Source of the DNA: Pseudomonadota bacterium | GTDB lineage: Bacteria; Pseudomonadota; Gammaproteobacteria; Acidithiobacillales; Acidithiobacillaceae | Direction of reading: 5' to 3' | NCBI GenBank assembly: GCA_021821885.1 | Contig: JAKARO010000008.1 | Span: 1-64,000, forward strand | DNA: 64,000 bases | Shown here: positions 15,201 to 24,172 of the stretch, piece after piece | Layout of the letters: each line of letters starts with the position of its first letter | Numbering within the stretch: the stretch's first letter is position 1 | Made by a program: the position numbers and the translations under genes | The notes under the pieces: generated by a model | Told to the model about the DNA's origin: nothing | The model's database searches: none | What the model saw: the letters and a program-made list of their open reading frames with translations, nothing else

Positions 15201-16364
15201 TCAGGAGCAGTCGCCAAACGGGCTGCCATCGAAGATCTCCGTGCGTCCCATGGCAATGTCGCAAGGCGTGCCCGGCAACATCCAGGGTTGGGAATGGGGG
15301 CGCATCGCTTCTTCCTGCAAGGGCAAAACGCCATCGACCGCCGCGGCCGCTCGACGGTACAGGTCGGTCCGATAGACCCGTGCTACCACTTCCCCGACGC
15401 TGGTTCCTGCTGGCCACTGTCCGGCACCCCGCATTTGCTGCGCCAGCCAGTGCCCATGCCTGCGCCAGGGATACTGCGCTGCATACCGGTAAAAGACATG
15501 AAAATCCGCCTGTTCCGGCAGGCCGGGAACCCGGCCACGCAGGGCCGCCGTTACCGCCTCTGCCGGGACATCGATGGCCCTGGCGATCCACGGTGCCGCC
15601 TCCAGACGCTGCTGCGGATGGTCCAGCCAGCGCCCAGCCGCCAGCAGGGCGCGCAGGAGCGCCTGGTGCAGTTCGGGCTCGCGTTCTGCCCAGTCCTCGC
15701 GCACGGCCAGGACCTTCTCCATGACGTTGGTCCACAGCGCATAACTGCTGAGGATAGGCTGTCCGACCCCCTCCATGGCCGCCAAACTGCCCCAGGGCTC
15801 ACCAACACAGAAAGCGTCGATCTCACCGTTGCGCAGGGCATCCACCATGTAGCGCGGCGGCACTACACAGATTTCCGCCTCGCTGTCGATCTGTACACCC
15901 GCGACACGCAACCAGTGACATAACTGGTAGTGATGGTTGGACACTGGGGAAACTACCGCAAAACGCAGGCGCTGCGGTTTTTCCCCGGTCAGCAGGGCAC
16001 GCAGGGCCCGGCCCGCCGCCCTTGGCTGGTCGGGGTTCTGCAGGCCGGCGTCGCGCAGGCGTTCATAAAGCCGGCGGCTCACGGTGATGGTGTTGCCGTT
16101 CAAGGAAAGAACCAGGCCGGTGATCACGGGGATTTTGGGGGCGGCAATCCCGAGGGTCGCCGCCATGGGCAGTGGAGCCAGGGCGTGTGCGGCCGTGAGC
16201 CCACCAAAAAGCAGATGGTCACGCAGGCTCGCCCAGGAAGGCTCCCGTTGCAGGCGAACCTGCAGGCCCTCCCGGGCAAACAGATTGAGCTCCCGGGCAA
16301 CGATCAGCGGCGCACTGTCTACCAGTGCCACATAGCCCAGTGAAAGTTCTGCATCATGCTTCAT
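15201..16364 (-). CDS. nasS: NasS, cytoplasmic nitrate/nitrite sensor
   Basis: 387 residues of the NrtA/NasS substrate-binding fold (LGYVALVDSAPLIVARELNL at the N-terminus; FCVGEPWGSLAAMEGVG near 210). There is no signal peptide, so it is cytoplasmic, as expected of NasS, and not the periplasmic NrtA of an ABC transporter; no permease or ATPase gene is nearby. NasS sequesters NasT until nitrate or nitrite binds. The start at 16364 is chosen because the fold begins there; upstream in-frame sequence lies in the leader terminator. It is the only gene of its unit. Confidence 0.85.
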   Translation of the reverse strand: MKHDAELSLGYVALVDSAPLIVARELNLFAREGLQVRLQREPSWASLRDHLLFGGLTAAHALAPLPMAATLGIAAPKIPVITGLVLSLNGNTITVSRRLYERLRDAGLQNPDQPRAAGRALRALLTGEKPQRLRFAVVSPVSNHHYQLCHWLRVAGVQIDSEAEICVVPPRYMVDALRNGEIDAFCVGEPWGSLAAMEGVGQPILSSYALWTNVMEKVLAVREDWAEREPELHQALLRALLAAGRWLDHPQQRLEAAPWIARAIDVPAEAVTAALRGRVPGLPEQADFHVFYRYAAQYPWRRHGHWLAQQMRGAGQWPAGTSVGEVVARVYRTDLYRRAAAAVDGVLPLQEEAMRPHSQPWMLPGTPCDIAMGRTEIFDGSPFGDCS

Positions 16365-16400
16365 CCTGCTTTCCTCATCTCGGTCCGGCGTCCAAAAAAA

Positions 16401-16442
16401 TCCTCGCGTCCGCCGGTGGGCGGAGGCGAGGACGTCGTTGTC
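16401..16442 (-). terminator. Leader terminator upstream of nasS
   Basis: Minus strand: TCCTCGC-C-TCCGCC / GGCGGA-C-GCGAGGA followed by seven T (16432-16394), a strong intrinsic terminator before the nasS start. Immediately before it, GAC-AACGAC-GTC (16442-16431) offers a hexaloop with A1 and G4, nearly identical to the narK loop, though its stem is only 3 bp and overlaps the terminator base. This suggests nasS itself is under NasT control. Confidence 0.65.
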
Positions 16443-16453
16443 AATCTGGCAAA

Positions 16454-16468
16454 GCAAAAATCGTGCAG
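16454..16468 (-). promoter_or_regulatory. Sigma-54-like promoter of nasS
   Basis: Minus-strand CTGCAC-GATTT-TTGC matches TGGCAC-N5-TTGC except for the first two bases of the -24 element, so the GG pair reads TG. Spacing to GC is correct and predicted initiation (about 16442) coincides with the leader hairpin. It is weaker than the other two. Confidence 0.5.
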
Positions 16469-16589
16469 TTTTCCTGGCAAGTCCGGCGTCCACTCCGGTG
16501 GAATGGTAGACCACCGGGGCCGCAGGACGCGGACACAGCCTGAGCCAGCCTTTCAGGAATGCATCGGGATCAACTGCTGTCCGGACATC

Positions 16590-17315
16590 TCATTCGTGCC
16601 CGCCAAGAATTTTGTGAACACAGGTTAGCCGGACAGGGCGGCCGATCTCCGTGGCGTAGATTGTGGTATCCACCTGGTCATAGACGTGAAATCCGAAACG
16701 CCGGTAGACAATCTCCGGGCGTCTTCCAGGACAGGAAAAGAATTCACCGAAATAGTGGGAGATCTCCGCCTGCTGCAAAGCCGTCTCAAAAGCGCGCCAT
16801 AAGGCCAACCCAATACCGTGGCCACGATATGGGGCCGCTACGTTGAAATGCATGTGGGCTGCCCCTGGGGGGTGTTTGGGCCGTTCCCGGAAGCTTCTGG
16901 TCAGGAGCCAGTGAACGTAGCTCCGGCTGCGATAGTGGTCATAAAAGCCTTTCAGGCTGCGGGACCACATCCTCAGGGCAGTAAAGGAGCATTCGTAGAC
17001 AAATAGCCAGGGAAAATCCTGGCGCACCGAACCGAGCAGATAACCGACCAGGTCGCCGTCCGATTCGGCGACGAAGGCCCATTCCTGTTCGTAATCAAGG
17101 TAGGGCGTCGTATGGAGGTCAGAAAAAAGTTCGCGGTCACAAAAAATGCGGTCTATTGGATTTCCAAGAAAACCGGTATCACAGCACAGGCGACGGACGC
17201 CATCCCTGTCCGAGGGCTGGTAGGGTCGTATCCGGAACAGCTTCGGCCTGGACTGGTTCGCGAACATCCCTGCGTAACTGCCATGGTTCTGGCCAGAAAT
17301 TTCTGAAATGGTCAT
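16590..17315 (-). CDS. GNAT-family N-acetyltransferase
   Basis: About 241 residues of the GNAT fold. The acetyl-CoA motif is visible as APYRGHGIGLALWRAFETAL near 160-180, preceded by FVAESDGDLVGYLLGSV. The substrate is unknown. A TTG at 17336 could extend it by seven residues; the ATG at 17315 is preferred. It stands between the nasS unit and galU with gaps over 200 bases on both sides, so it is probably transcribed alone. Confidence 0.75.
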   Translation of the reverse strand: MTISEISGQNHGSYAGMFANQSRPKLFRIRPYQPSDRDGVRRLCCDTGFLGNPIDRIFCDRELFSDLHTTPYLDYEQEWAFVAESDGDLVGYLLGSVRQDFPWLFVYECSFTALRMWSRSLKGFYDHYRSRSYVHWLLTRSFRERPKHPPGAAHMHFNVAAPYRGHGIGLALWRAFETALQQAEISHYFGEFFSCPGRRPEIVYRRFGFHVYDQVDTTIYATEIGRPVRLTCVHKILGGHE

Positions 17316-17524
17316 GGTAATGTCGGGTCCGGTCAAAATATTCCGTTATCCGGGAAATGGGCGGTTTGCAGGGCTGCAAACCGGTTTTTCCTTGAATGCG
17401 GGAACATGTGGCAATAAATCTGCTGCGCAGAAATATCTGGAGGCCGGGAAATGGACGTCCCAGAATTGGGGTGCGATGCCTGTGTGGCGCCAGATTCCCG
17501 GTAGAATTGTCTAAAACGGGCGCG

Positions 17525-18394
17525 CTAACCAAAAAGATCCCGCGCAAACTCCTCAAAAGCCGGTCCGACTTCAGGGTGGCGCCGCGCAAAAGCCATGGTC
17601 GCCTGGAGATACCCAAGCTTGTCCCCACAGTCGAAACGCTGGCCAGTAAAACGGTAGGCAAGCATCTGCCGTTCGCCAAGCAGCCCGGAAATGGCATCGG
17701 TCAGCTGGATTTCTCCCCCGGCGCCTGCCTGCGTATTTTCCAGAAAGTGGAAAATGCGTGCAGGCAGAATATAGCGGCCTACGACACCGAGATTGGATGG
17801 TGCGAGGTCCGGACCGGGTTTTTCGACAATGCATTCGATCTGGTAGAGATTTTCATCCCAGGGGCGGGCATCAATAACCCCGTAGCGGGTACTGTACTCA
17901 GGAGGAATCTCCTCTACGCCCAGAATTCCTGACTGGTAGCGCTGGTATTGGTCGACCATCTGGTTCAGGACAGGATCATCGGCCAGCATCAGGTCATCCG
18001 CGAGCAGTACGGCAAATGGCTCGTTTTCAATGACCGGTTTTGCCATCAGCACCGCGTGCCCCAAACCGAGAGGGTAGGGCTGGCGCAGAACTATCGTACT
18101 GACATGGGAAGGAAGCACGGCACGCACCTGCTCCAGCAGTGCTGTTTTCCCTTTCTTTTCCAGTTCACTTTCCAGCTCGTAGGAAACATCGAAATGGTCG
18201 GCTATGGCCCTTTTCCCCCGCCCGGTAATAAAAATCAGCTGGTTACAGCCAGCCGCAACGGCTTCCTCAACGGCGTACTGGATGAGCGGTTTATCCACCA
18301 CCGGCAGCATTTCCTTTGGGCTGGCTTTGGTGGCCGGCAGGAATCGGGTTCCAAGCCCGGCTACCGGGAATACGGCTTTGCGAATTTTGTCCAC
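17525..18394 (-). CDS. galU: UTP-glucose-1-phosphate uridylyltransferase
   Basis: 289 residues. It makes UDP-glucose from UTP and glucose-1-phosphate. The nucleotide-binding signature [19 protein letters not shown] (residues 13-31) and [20 protein letters not shown] are diagnostic, and length is normal. It is the last gene of the exopolysaccharide operon, 54 bases after opgH, and supplies that glucosyltransferase with its donor. Confidence 0.95.
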   Translation of the reverse strand: MDKIRKAVFPVAGLGTRFLPATKASPKEMLPVVDKPLIQYAVEEAVAAGCNQLIFITGRGKRAIADHFDVSYELESELEKKGKTALLEQVRAVLPSHVSTIVLRQPYPLGLGHAVLMAKPVIENEPFAVLLADDLMLADDPVLNQMVDQYQRYQSGILGVEEIPPEYSTRYGVIDARPWDENLYQIECIVEKPGPDLAPSNLGVVGRYILPARIFHFLENTQAGAGGEIQLTDAISGLLGERQMLAYRFTGQRFDCGDKLGYLQATMAFARRHPEVGPAFEEFARDLFG

Positions 18395-18448
18395 ATTTCC
18401 TCCTGGAAATTGCTATGGGTGAAGAGAGACGCCGGGGTCTGCGCGCCG

Positions 18449-20644
18449 TCAGCGCAACGCCGCCAGAAATTCGGCAGCGGCATCGGAAAGCAGATACTGC
18501 TGAAACTGTCGACTGCCTAATAGAAGAATCCATTCCCGCTGGGAAAGATTGCCCCGGGCGACCGCTTTGTCCCGTAGACGGTGGTACAGGCGGGTCTTGG
18601 CATGGCGGTGCGGCAGCTCGACCAGAATTGCCTGCTGTGCTGTGACAATGCGCCTGAGCGCTGGCAGGAATTCTGCCGGATTGTCCGTATCCGGGACCTG
18701 CCACCATGAACGGAACCGTTTTTCCAGGGTACGGACATCCAGAAGTACCCTGGGCGGCTCCAGCTCCTCGGGGATGGCGAACCAGCGCAGGCGGTTGATC
18801 ACGGGAAAGGTCCGGCTTGTCCATTGCACCAGGAATACGCTAAGGGTCCAGCCGGCCAGAATGGGTGCATACCACATCAGCATGCTGCCAGGCCGGACCC
18901 AGCCATCTGTCATGGATTCCAGCAGCATGGCATGCGGGGACTGGATGGCTCCATGCAACAGTGCCAGCAGGGACGCCCATCCTGCGATGCCCAGGGCCAT
19001 TACCCCGCGAAACGATTCCCATGCATCTTTCCAGGCCAGGGGCTGGTCATCCCGCTGCTGCTGTCCCCATAAAACGGTCCGGCGCTTGACCCACCCCCAG
19101 AAAAAATAGCTGATCATTACCATCAGGAGTGGCGCATAAAAAAAGGAAAGGACCGTATCGACAAGCACGGACCATATCAGCTTGATCCGTCCGCCATACA
19201 TGGAGGCCTTGTGGGAGCTCATGTGCATAAGAATGGCCAGGATGCGGGGGAGAAACAGGAATACCACGGAGGCCGCCAGCAATAGTCCCATGGGAACCGT
19301 CAGCAGCTGGAAAGAGCCAACAGACAGATGAAAGGAACTCAGGAAATGCACCATGGAATATGCGGATACGAGCAGGAAAATGAACCAGATGGGGGATGTG
19401 ACGTAGCCCATGGCGCCATTGAGAAAAAATTCCCGGTGCATCCACCGCAGGCCATGGATAAACAGTAGCCGCAGATGCTGGAGGTTCCCCTGCATCCATC
19501 GCCTTTCCCGGATCAGGAAGGCCATGATGTTGGCGGGCACTTCCTCATACGATCCAGGGAGCTCGGGGACAAACCATACCTCATATCCCGCCCGGCACAT
19601 CATGGCGGCTTCAACGAAATCGTGGCTTAGAGGTTTTCCGCCCCATGGCTTTGGCCCAGGAAGCCTGGGCAGGATGCAGTAATCCATGAAGGCCTGTGTA
19701 CGGATCAGGGCATTGTGGCCGATATATCCCGCATAGCCCATTTGCATGACCATCAGTGCGTAGGAAAATACGGAGCCGTAAAGATGGCCAGAAAACTGCA
19801 GCATGCGCCCGAAGAAACTTTCCCTGAATACCGGGCGGGGATTGGTCTGCAGGATCCCGATACCTGGGTGCGCAGCCATGGCCCGCCACAGCTCAATACA
19901 GGTTTCCCCATCCATGACCGAGTCGGCATCCATGACGAGCGTATAGGCATAATGCCGGCCATAACGCCGGAAAAAATCCGCAAGGTTGCCCATTTTCTGG
20001 TTGAGATTGATGGGCCGGTGCCGATAGAAGAGCGGAAGGTCCGGACGTTCCTGCCTGAGCCGCTGTATGGTCATGGCCTCATGGGCAACCAGAACCGGAC
20101 GGCGGCTGTCCGAAAGAAAGAACACGTGGACGCGGGGCGCAAGATCCGGACGGTAGGCACGGATCGCATCCCAGGTGGCGACCAGTCCCGCCATGACCCG
20201 GGCTACGTCCTCCTGGTAAACCGGGAAGACAAGAGCCATTGTCTCCCCTTCCGGAGGATCTGCCCGTCTGTGCAGCGGGTGATAGGGATTGCCGGCGATC
20301 CCCCGGGAAACATGCCAGGTACCGACAAGAATGTTGTAGAAACTGTAAATCATAAAGAAGGACATCAGCCCGTAGCAGGACAGGTACAGTACCTGCCAGA
20401 TGGGCTCCAGTGCCTGTTCCCCCAGGATGTTCTTCACCAGCAGGAGCAGGGCCGCTACGGTCACTATGGTTAGCGCCAGAACGCTCCGCCGGCGATGGCG
20501 GACATGGCGCACCCACGGGGCCTCCGGTAAGGTTTTTTCCCTGGGGTCCCCTATGGGACGCATGAAACGTCGACGGAAAGCACCTTTCCATGAACGGTTC
20601 CAGATAGCGGGGGATAGCGGATACCTGTTATGCAGGCGGAACAT
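18449..20644 (-). CDS. opgH: OpgH-type membrane glucosyltransferase
   Basis: 731 residues, family 2 glycosyltransferase with several membrane helices on both sides of the catalytic domain. Acidic motifs FFLSDSR, VMDADSVMDG and LSHDFVEAA, plus the acceptor motif IRERRWMQGN (QxxRW-like), are in order. OpgH polymerises UDP-glucose into beta-1,2-linked osmoregulated periplasmic glucan in enterobacteria, normally with OpgG. No opgG is present; instead the gene follows a Wza-like lipoprotein by 2 bases, so the product may be an exported glucan. It lacks the long N-terminal extension of E. coli OpgH. Confidence 0.85.
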   Translation of the reverse strand: MFRLHNRYPLSPAIWNRSWKGAFRRRFMRPIGDPREKTLPEAPWVRHVRHRRRSVLALTIVTVAALLLLVKNILGEQALEPIWQVLYLSCYGLMSFFMIYSFYNILVGTWHVSRGIAGNPYHPLHRRADPPEGETMALVFPVYQEDVARVMAGLVATWDAIRAYRPDLAPRVHVFFLSDSRRPVLVAHEAMTIQRLRQERPDLPLFYRHRPINLNQKMGNLADFFRRYGRHYAYTLVMDADSVMDGETCIELWRAMAAHPGIGILQTNPRPVFRESFFGRMLQFSGHLYGSVFSYALMVMQMGYAGYIGHNALIRTQAFMDYCILPRLPGPKPWGGKPLSHDFVEAAMMCRAGYEVWFVPELPGSYEEVPANIMAFLIRERRWMQGNLQHLRLLFIHGLRWMHREFFLNGAMGYVTSPIWFIFLLVSAYSMVHFLSSFHLSVGSFQLLTVPMGLLLAASVVFLFLPRILAILMHMSSHKASMYGGRIKLIWSVLVDTVLSFFYAPLLMVMISYFFWGWVKRRTVLWGQQQRDDQPLAWKDAWESFRGVMALGIAGWASLLALLHGAIQSPHAMLLESMTDGWVRPGSMLMWYAPILAGWTLSVFLVQWTSRTFPVINRLRWFAIPEELEPPRVLLDVRTLEKRFRSWWQVPDTDNPAEFLPALRRIVTAQQAILVELPHRHAKTRLYHRLRDKAVARGNLSQREWILLLGSRQFQQYLLSDAAAEFLAALR

Positions 20645-20646
20645 GG

Positions 20647-21813
20647 CTAATTCGCTGCCTGGGCAGGGATGCTTATGGCAGCCGCCTGCTGGGTAAAGAT
20701 AGCCTTGAATACCTGGACAGGGAGAGCGACATTCAGCAGCAGGTTCAGGGCCCTGTTCAGCTTCACGATTGGCTGGCTAGAGACATAGAGCACACTGTTG
20801 TTTCGTACCAGATACCGCTGTGCCGCCAGAAATCCCCCGCTACTGCCCCAATGGAACACGGCCAGCTGCGTGCGGCCACTGGACTCCGGGTGATAAAGAA
20901 GAACGTAGCGATAGTTCGCCGTGTTGCCATTGAGTCCCCCCGCCCTGGCCAGCACTTCGCTAACCGGCACGTTGCCGGAAAAACCATATACGTCAGGCCT
21001 GCGCATTCCCGAGCCCAGGACACTGACCTGAACCGGAGCACCGCTAATCTCTACCAGCCGCTCTCCCGGGGCCAGGGGAATGTGCCTGCGGAGTGCCTGG
21101 GCGACCGGCAGGCTGGCCAGCATCTGGCCCCGGGCCATGACATGGACCGTGGTACTGTGATGCATGGCGCTTGATGCCCGCTCTGGTCCTGTGCTGTTGC
21201 CGTTGGCACCGCTTACTCCAGACAGGGCCTGTGCCAGCGTCCACCCACGGGGAGTCCAGGGCAGGAAATGGTGGTTCCCGGCCCCGTAAACCCATACTCC
21301 CTGTGCGTGATGGACGACATGTACCTGTGCCTGCGGCCCCTCCATGATCTGCCTCCTGGTGTAGGCCTGTTCGATCGCCTGCGCGGCCATTGCCGGTGTT
21401 TTTCCGGCAACCCGGAGAAGCGGCAGATAGGGCAAACCTATCTGCCCTGCCGGATCCACGGTTACGGGACCCAATCGGGTGGCTACCAGTCCGTTTCCAC
21501 TGGCTGCACCGGGGTTGAGCCCTGAATAGGACCAGAGGCGGATCTGCAGTTCATCACCAGCGAGAAGAACCCCGGAGTAAGGATGTTTTTTTGCGTACTG
21601 CTTCAGCCTGGCGACGGCCCGGGCGATTGCCAGCCGCTGCTGATGATGCAGGTTTTTGGCTTCAGCCATGGCCCTTTCCCGGGTTTCGGTCTGGATGTGC
21701 TCGCCAGTGGACCGGTGCATCAGGGTTTCACTTCCTGGACCACCGGAAGGAAATTCTGCGCATCCGCCCATCGCTGCCGCCAGTAAGGGAAGAGAGAGAA
21801 AGATCTTCTTCAT
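20647..21813 (-). CDS. Polysaccharide-export outer-membrane lipoprotein (Wza/KpsD-like)
   Basis: 388 residues with a lipoprotein signal (MKKIFLSLPLLAAAMGGC, lipidated Cys18). The polysaccharide-export domain lies near 85-160 (LLAGDELQIRLWSYSG, VTVDPAGQIGLPYLPLLRVAGKT) and SLBB-like segments follow (SVLGSGMRRPDVYGFSGNVP, VSEVLARAGGL). Such proteins form the outer-membrane channel for capsule or exopolysaccharide. The ATG at 21813 has GGAG upstream and overlaps the KpsE-like gene stop by 4 bases. Its C-terminus is hydrophobic. It is larger and more divergent than typical Wza. Confidence 0.8.
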   Translation of the reverse strand: MKKIFLSLPLLAAAMGGCAEFPSGGPGSETLMHRSTGEHIQTETRERAMAEAKNLHHQQRLAIARAVARLKQYAKKHPYSGVLLAGDELQIRLWSYSGLNPGAASGNGLVATRLGPVTVDPAGQIGLPYLPLLRVAGKTPAMAAQAIEQAYTRRQIMEGPQAQVHVVHHAQGVWVYGAGNHHFLPWTPRGWTLAQALSGVSGANGNSTGPERASSAMHHSTTVHVMARGQMLASLPVAQALRRHIPLAPGERLVEISGAPVQVSVLGSGMRRPDVYGFSGNVPVSEVLARAGGLNGNTANYRYVLLYHPESSGRTQLAVFHWGSSGGFLAAQRYLVRNNSVLYVSSQPIVKLNRALNLLLNVALPVQVFKAIFTQQAAAISIPAQAAN

Positions 21814-22847
21814 CGCAAAATGCTCCAAAGCAGCAGGGTGCCAACCAGAACCCAGAATATCCAGGCCTTGCGGTCCGGCCCGGAGGGGCCAAGAGGTTTT
21901 TGCGCGGGACTCAGCACATGCAGCGTGTACCAGGGGCGGACAGAAGCAATCTGGGCCTGTATGTAGGCAGCATCGGCAAGTTTCAGCTGCTCCTGTAACG
22001 AATGGGCCTGCATCTGCAAAATACGGTAGTGTCCAAAAATTGCGGATAGTTTGGGGACCTGAAGCCGCAGGCGATGGATGCGCTGCTGAATGGCCGCAGA
22101 TTCAGCGTCCAGATTGCCGATCAGTGGACTGTGCGCAGCACCACGGGCAAGTGCCTCGCGCTGTGCGGCAATTTTTGCGGATTCCGCCTCCAGGGTGTTC
22201 ATCAGGCGAATGGCTGCGGAATCCACCGCACCGGGGTACAGGCTCTTTTGCTTCTGCAGGTAGCTATCGCTGGCCTGTTGGGCAATTGTCAGGCTGGCAC
22301 TCAAAGTGTGAACCAGATGGCGTGCCTGACCCAGCTGGGCAATGGACTGCTGCCGATGCATGCGCAACAGGCGTTTTTCGGCAACGGCCGTAGCACGCTG
22401 CAGGACCGCCAGGCTGTCTGGAGCGGTATAGGCGTCAGAATGTACGGACAATACACCGCTTTTGGGGTTTACATGGAAGTGCAGATGATCCCGGTAGGTG
22501 GATAGCAGACCTTTTGGGCCACAGGACCACAAATCCGAGGCGCTGCAATATCCGTACAGTATCCCCCGATGGTAGATCCGGCCAAGATGCAGTTTGTTTT
22601 CTGCGGCCCTCTAGGTACTGTTGGCCCTCAGGAGGGCGGCCAGTACACGGCCAGCACCGCTGTCGGCTCCACCGGCGTTTCCCTGCAGGACACCGGAAAA
22701 GCTGGTACCGGAACTTCGCCGGTACACGAGCAGGCTGGTGGTGGCCGTATACAGATCGGGATGGGCAATCCAGTAAGCTGCATTGATCAGATTGGGCACC
22801 AGCACTACCCCAAACAGAAGTTTATGGCGTGAAGCCCATGAACTCAT
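21810..22847 (-). pseudogene. KpsE-like polysaccharide export inner-membrane protein, amber-interrupted
   Basis: One continuous frame from MSSWASRHKLLFGVVLVPNL (membrane helix 1) to a C-terminal helix (AWIFWVLVGTLLLWSIL), with a long coiled-coil centre (GQARHLVHTLSAS through ALARGAAH). This is the layout of KpsE and related chain-length or export adaptors. A single TAG at 22613-22611 (residue 79) interrupts it after LLRANST; RAAENKLHLGRIYHRG continues in the same frame. Everything else looks intact, so the stop is recent, a sequencing error, or suppressed. GGAGA precedes the ATG. It overlaps the lipoprotein gene by 4 bases. Confidence 0.8.
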
Positions 22848-22875
22848 CGTGATTCTCCGTTCCAGTTTCTCTGTT

Positions 22876-23130
22876 TCATCTGCGACAAAAAGCGGCATCG
22901 GCACATGCAACTCTCCACCTCACTGGCGCTGGTGTCCTGTGTCCGGTTCCCATCTGCGCCCTGCGCTGCTTCTCCTGCTCCACCTGGGTATCCAGATCTT
23001 CAAGAACTTCCAGTGCATCGCGTAGTGCTATGCGCAATTCCTCGGTATAGCCAGATGCAAGACACGGGTTGGGTACATGCCGCAAAAGGGAACGCCAGTA
23101 GGTCATGCGGGTTTCCATTGTAATAGCCAT
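22876..23130 (-). CDS. Small hypothetical protein in the exopolysaccharide locus
   Basis: 84 residues, no recognised family. It has an aromatic/basic start (METRMTYWRSLLRHVPNP) and a helical, acidic middle (EELRIALRDALEVLEDLDTQVEQEKQRR) likely to form a coiled coil; the tail contains two cysteines. GGAG lies eight bases before the ATG, which supports translation. It precedes the KpsE-like gene by 28 bases in the same direction. No signal peptide or membrane helix is visible. Confidence 0.5.
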   Translation of the reverse strand: MAITMETRMTYWRSLLRHVPNPCLASGYTEELRIALRDALEVLEDLDTQVEQEKQRRAQMGTGHRTPAPVRWRVACADAAFCRR

Positions 23131-23205
23131 ATTTTCGACTCCATGTGTCAGCCAGCGTAAAAAATTCCTGGTACGGGAGATTCCGGTAAACCTTTTCTGA
23201 AAAGC

Positions 23206-23313
23206 CTATCCTGCACGCATTTCTCTGTCCTGGAAGATTTCTGCGGGACTGCAGGCTACCCTGTTCATGCGGTCACCACGCCAGAAATCGTGTGCCATAA
23301 TAGCCTGATCCAT
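23206..23313 (-). CDS. 35-residue small ORF with strong ribosome-binding site
   Basis: The ORF MDQAIMAHDFWRGDRM... (35 codons, stop TAG at 23208-23206) is preceded by GGAGG with six bases to the ATG, the best Shine-Dalgarno sequence in this locus. It lies directly downstream of the AT-rich region that probably holds the operon promoter, so it would be the first translated product. Family unknown; it could be a leader peptide or a microprotein. Confidence 0.45.
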   Translation of the reverse strand: MDQAIMAHDFWRGDRMNRVACSPAEIFQDREMRAG

Positions 23314-24172
23314 AATGGACCTCCGTTTGTTTCCCGGTAAACGGTAAACGGTAAAGTATTCAAAGCGGACATTTATCGGGAGACTTCCTGTTAAAAAATT
23401 ATTCTAATATTACGAAAACACGGGAATGAAAAATTCATTTTCTGGTTAGCATTTGTTGTGCCATTAATCATAACTATTTAATATATTTATGATTTAAATA
23501 TTTTTACTTTAACATGCAACAGGAAAATATTTCCCGGCAGGAGAATTTTTTAATTTATTGTCGCCGTAAAACGACGGCGCTCAATCTCCAGGTTCCCGCG
23601 ATAGGGCGGAGAGCCTAATTTGTGCTGTTCTTAATGGGAGAAAAATCTTGCGTGGCAGCATGGCTACACATTCGCATTAATTATTAAAAAGAAGGGCCAG
23701 TAAATCCCTGTGAAGAATCACTGGTTGTGATGCAGGTATAGCCTGTTAGCGGGAGGGGGCATTTCCATGCAGATGGCCTTCAGAAACTCCACGCAATATG
23801 CCCTGAACAGAAAGGCAGGGCGATGTTATGGCGTGGTCCGCCGCGGGCGGACATCGGGGCCGGGGATCATGGGCGGTTCCGGTTTTTCTGTGCCATGGCA
23901 GATGGTCGCGCAGCGTTGCGTGTACCGGTTCCAGGAGGCGTTCGGCCTTCTGCCACTGCTGCCGCAGATCTTCGGGAAATTCTGGACGGCAGACCGCAAC
24001 GCAATTCCCGTCACGCATCCAGCGGGCCCGAGGCCTCGGGCCAGAAACGGACATGGCCGCCAAACCGGTTACCTCTGGCCTGACGGGAAGCTTTGAAGGT
24101 CGCAAGCGAGGAGTCAGCGCGTAGTAGCCGGGCAACCAGTCAAGGGCCAGACGAGAAGGCGGGCTGGAAGTC
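23314..24172. other. AT-rich promoter region and unidentified sequence
   Basis: 23330-23540 is markedly AT-rich compared with everything around it, with many TAATATT and ATTTAAAT words; it probably contains the promoter of the leftward exopolysaccharide operon. A small hairpin cgccgtaaaacgacggcg lies at about 23563-23580. From about 23740 to 24170 GC content returns to normal. Minus-strand residues such as RQQWQKAERLLEPVHATLR may be a protein relic, and the right part probably belongs to the group II intron RNA. No intact gene is visible. Confidence 0.5.

Noticed and set aside
15201-16364. NrtA, periplasmic binding protein of a nitrate ABC transporter
   Set aside because: There is no signal peptide and no NrtB/NrtD genes nearby; the NasT partner makes NasS the better call.
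18449-20644. Cellulose synthase BcsA
   Set aside because: No PilZ domain and no bcsB/C neighbours; length and helices fit OpgH.
23746-24135. 129-codon minus-strand frame
   Set aside because: Part looks protein-like (RQQWQKAERLLEP), but there is no start signal or known family, and the right half overlaps the intron relic.
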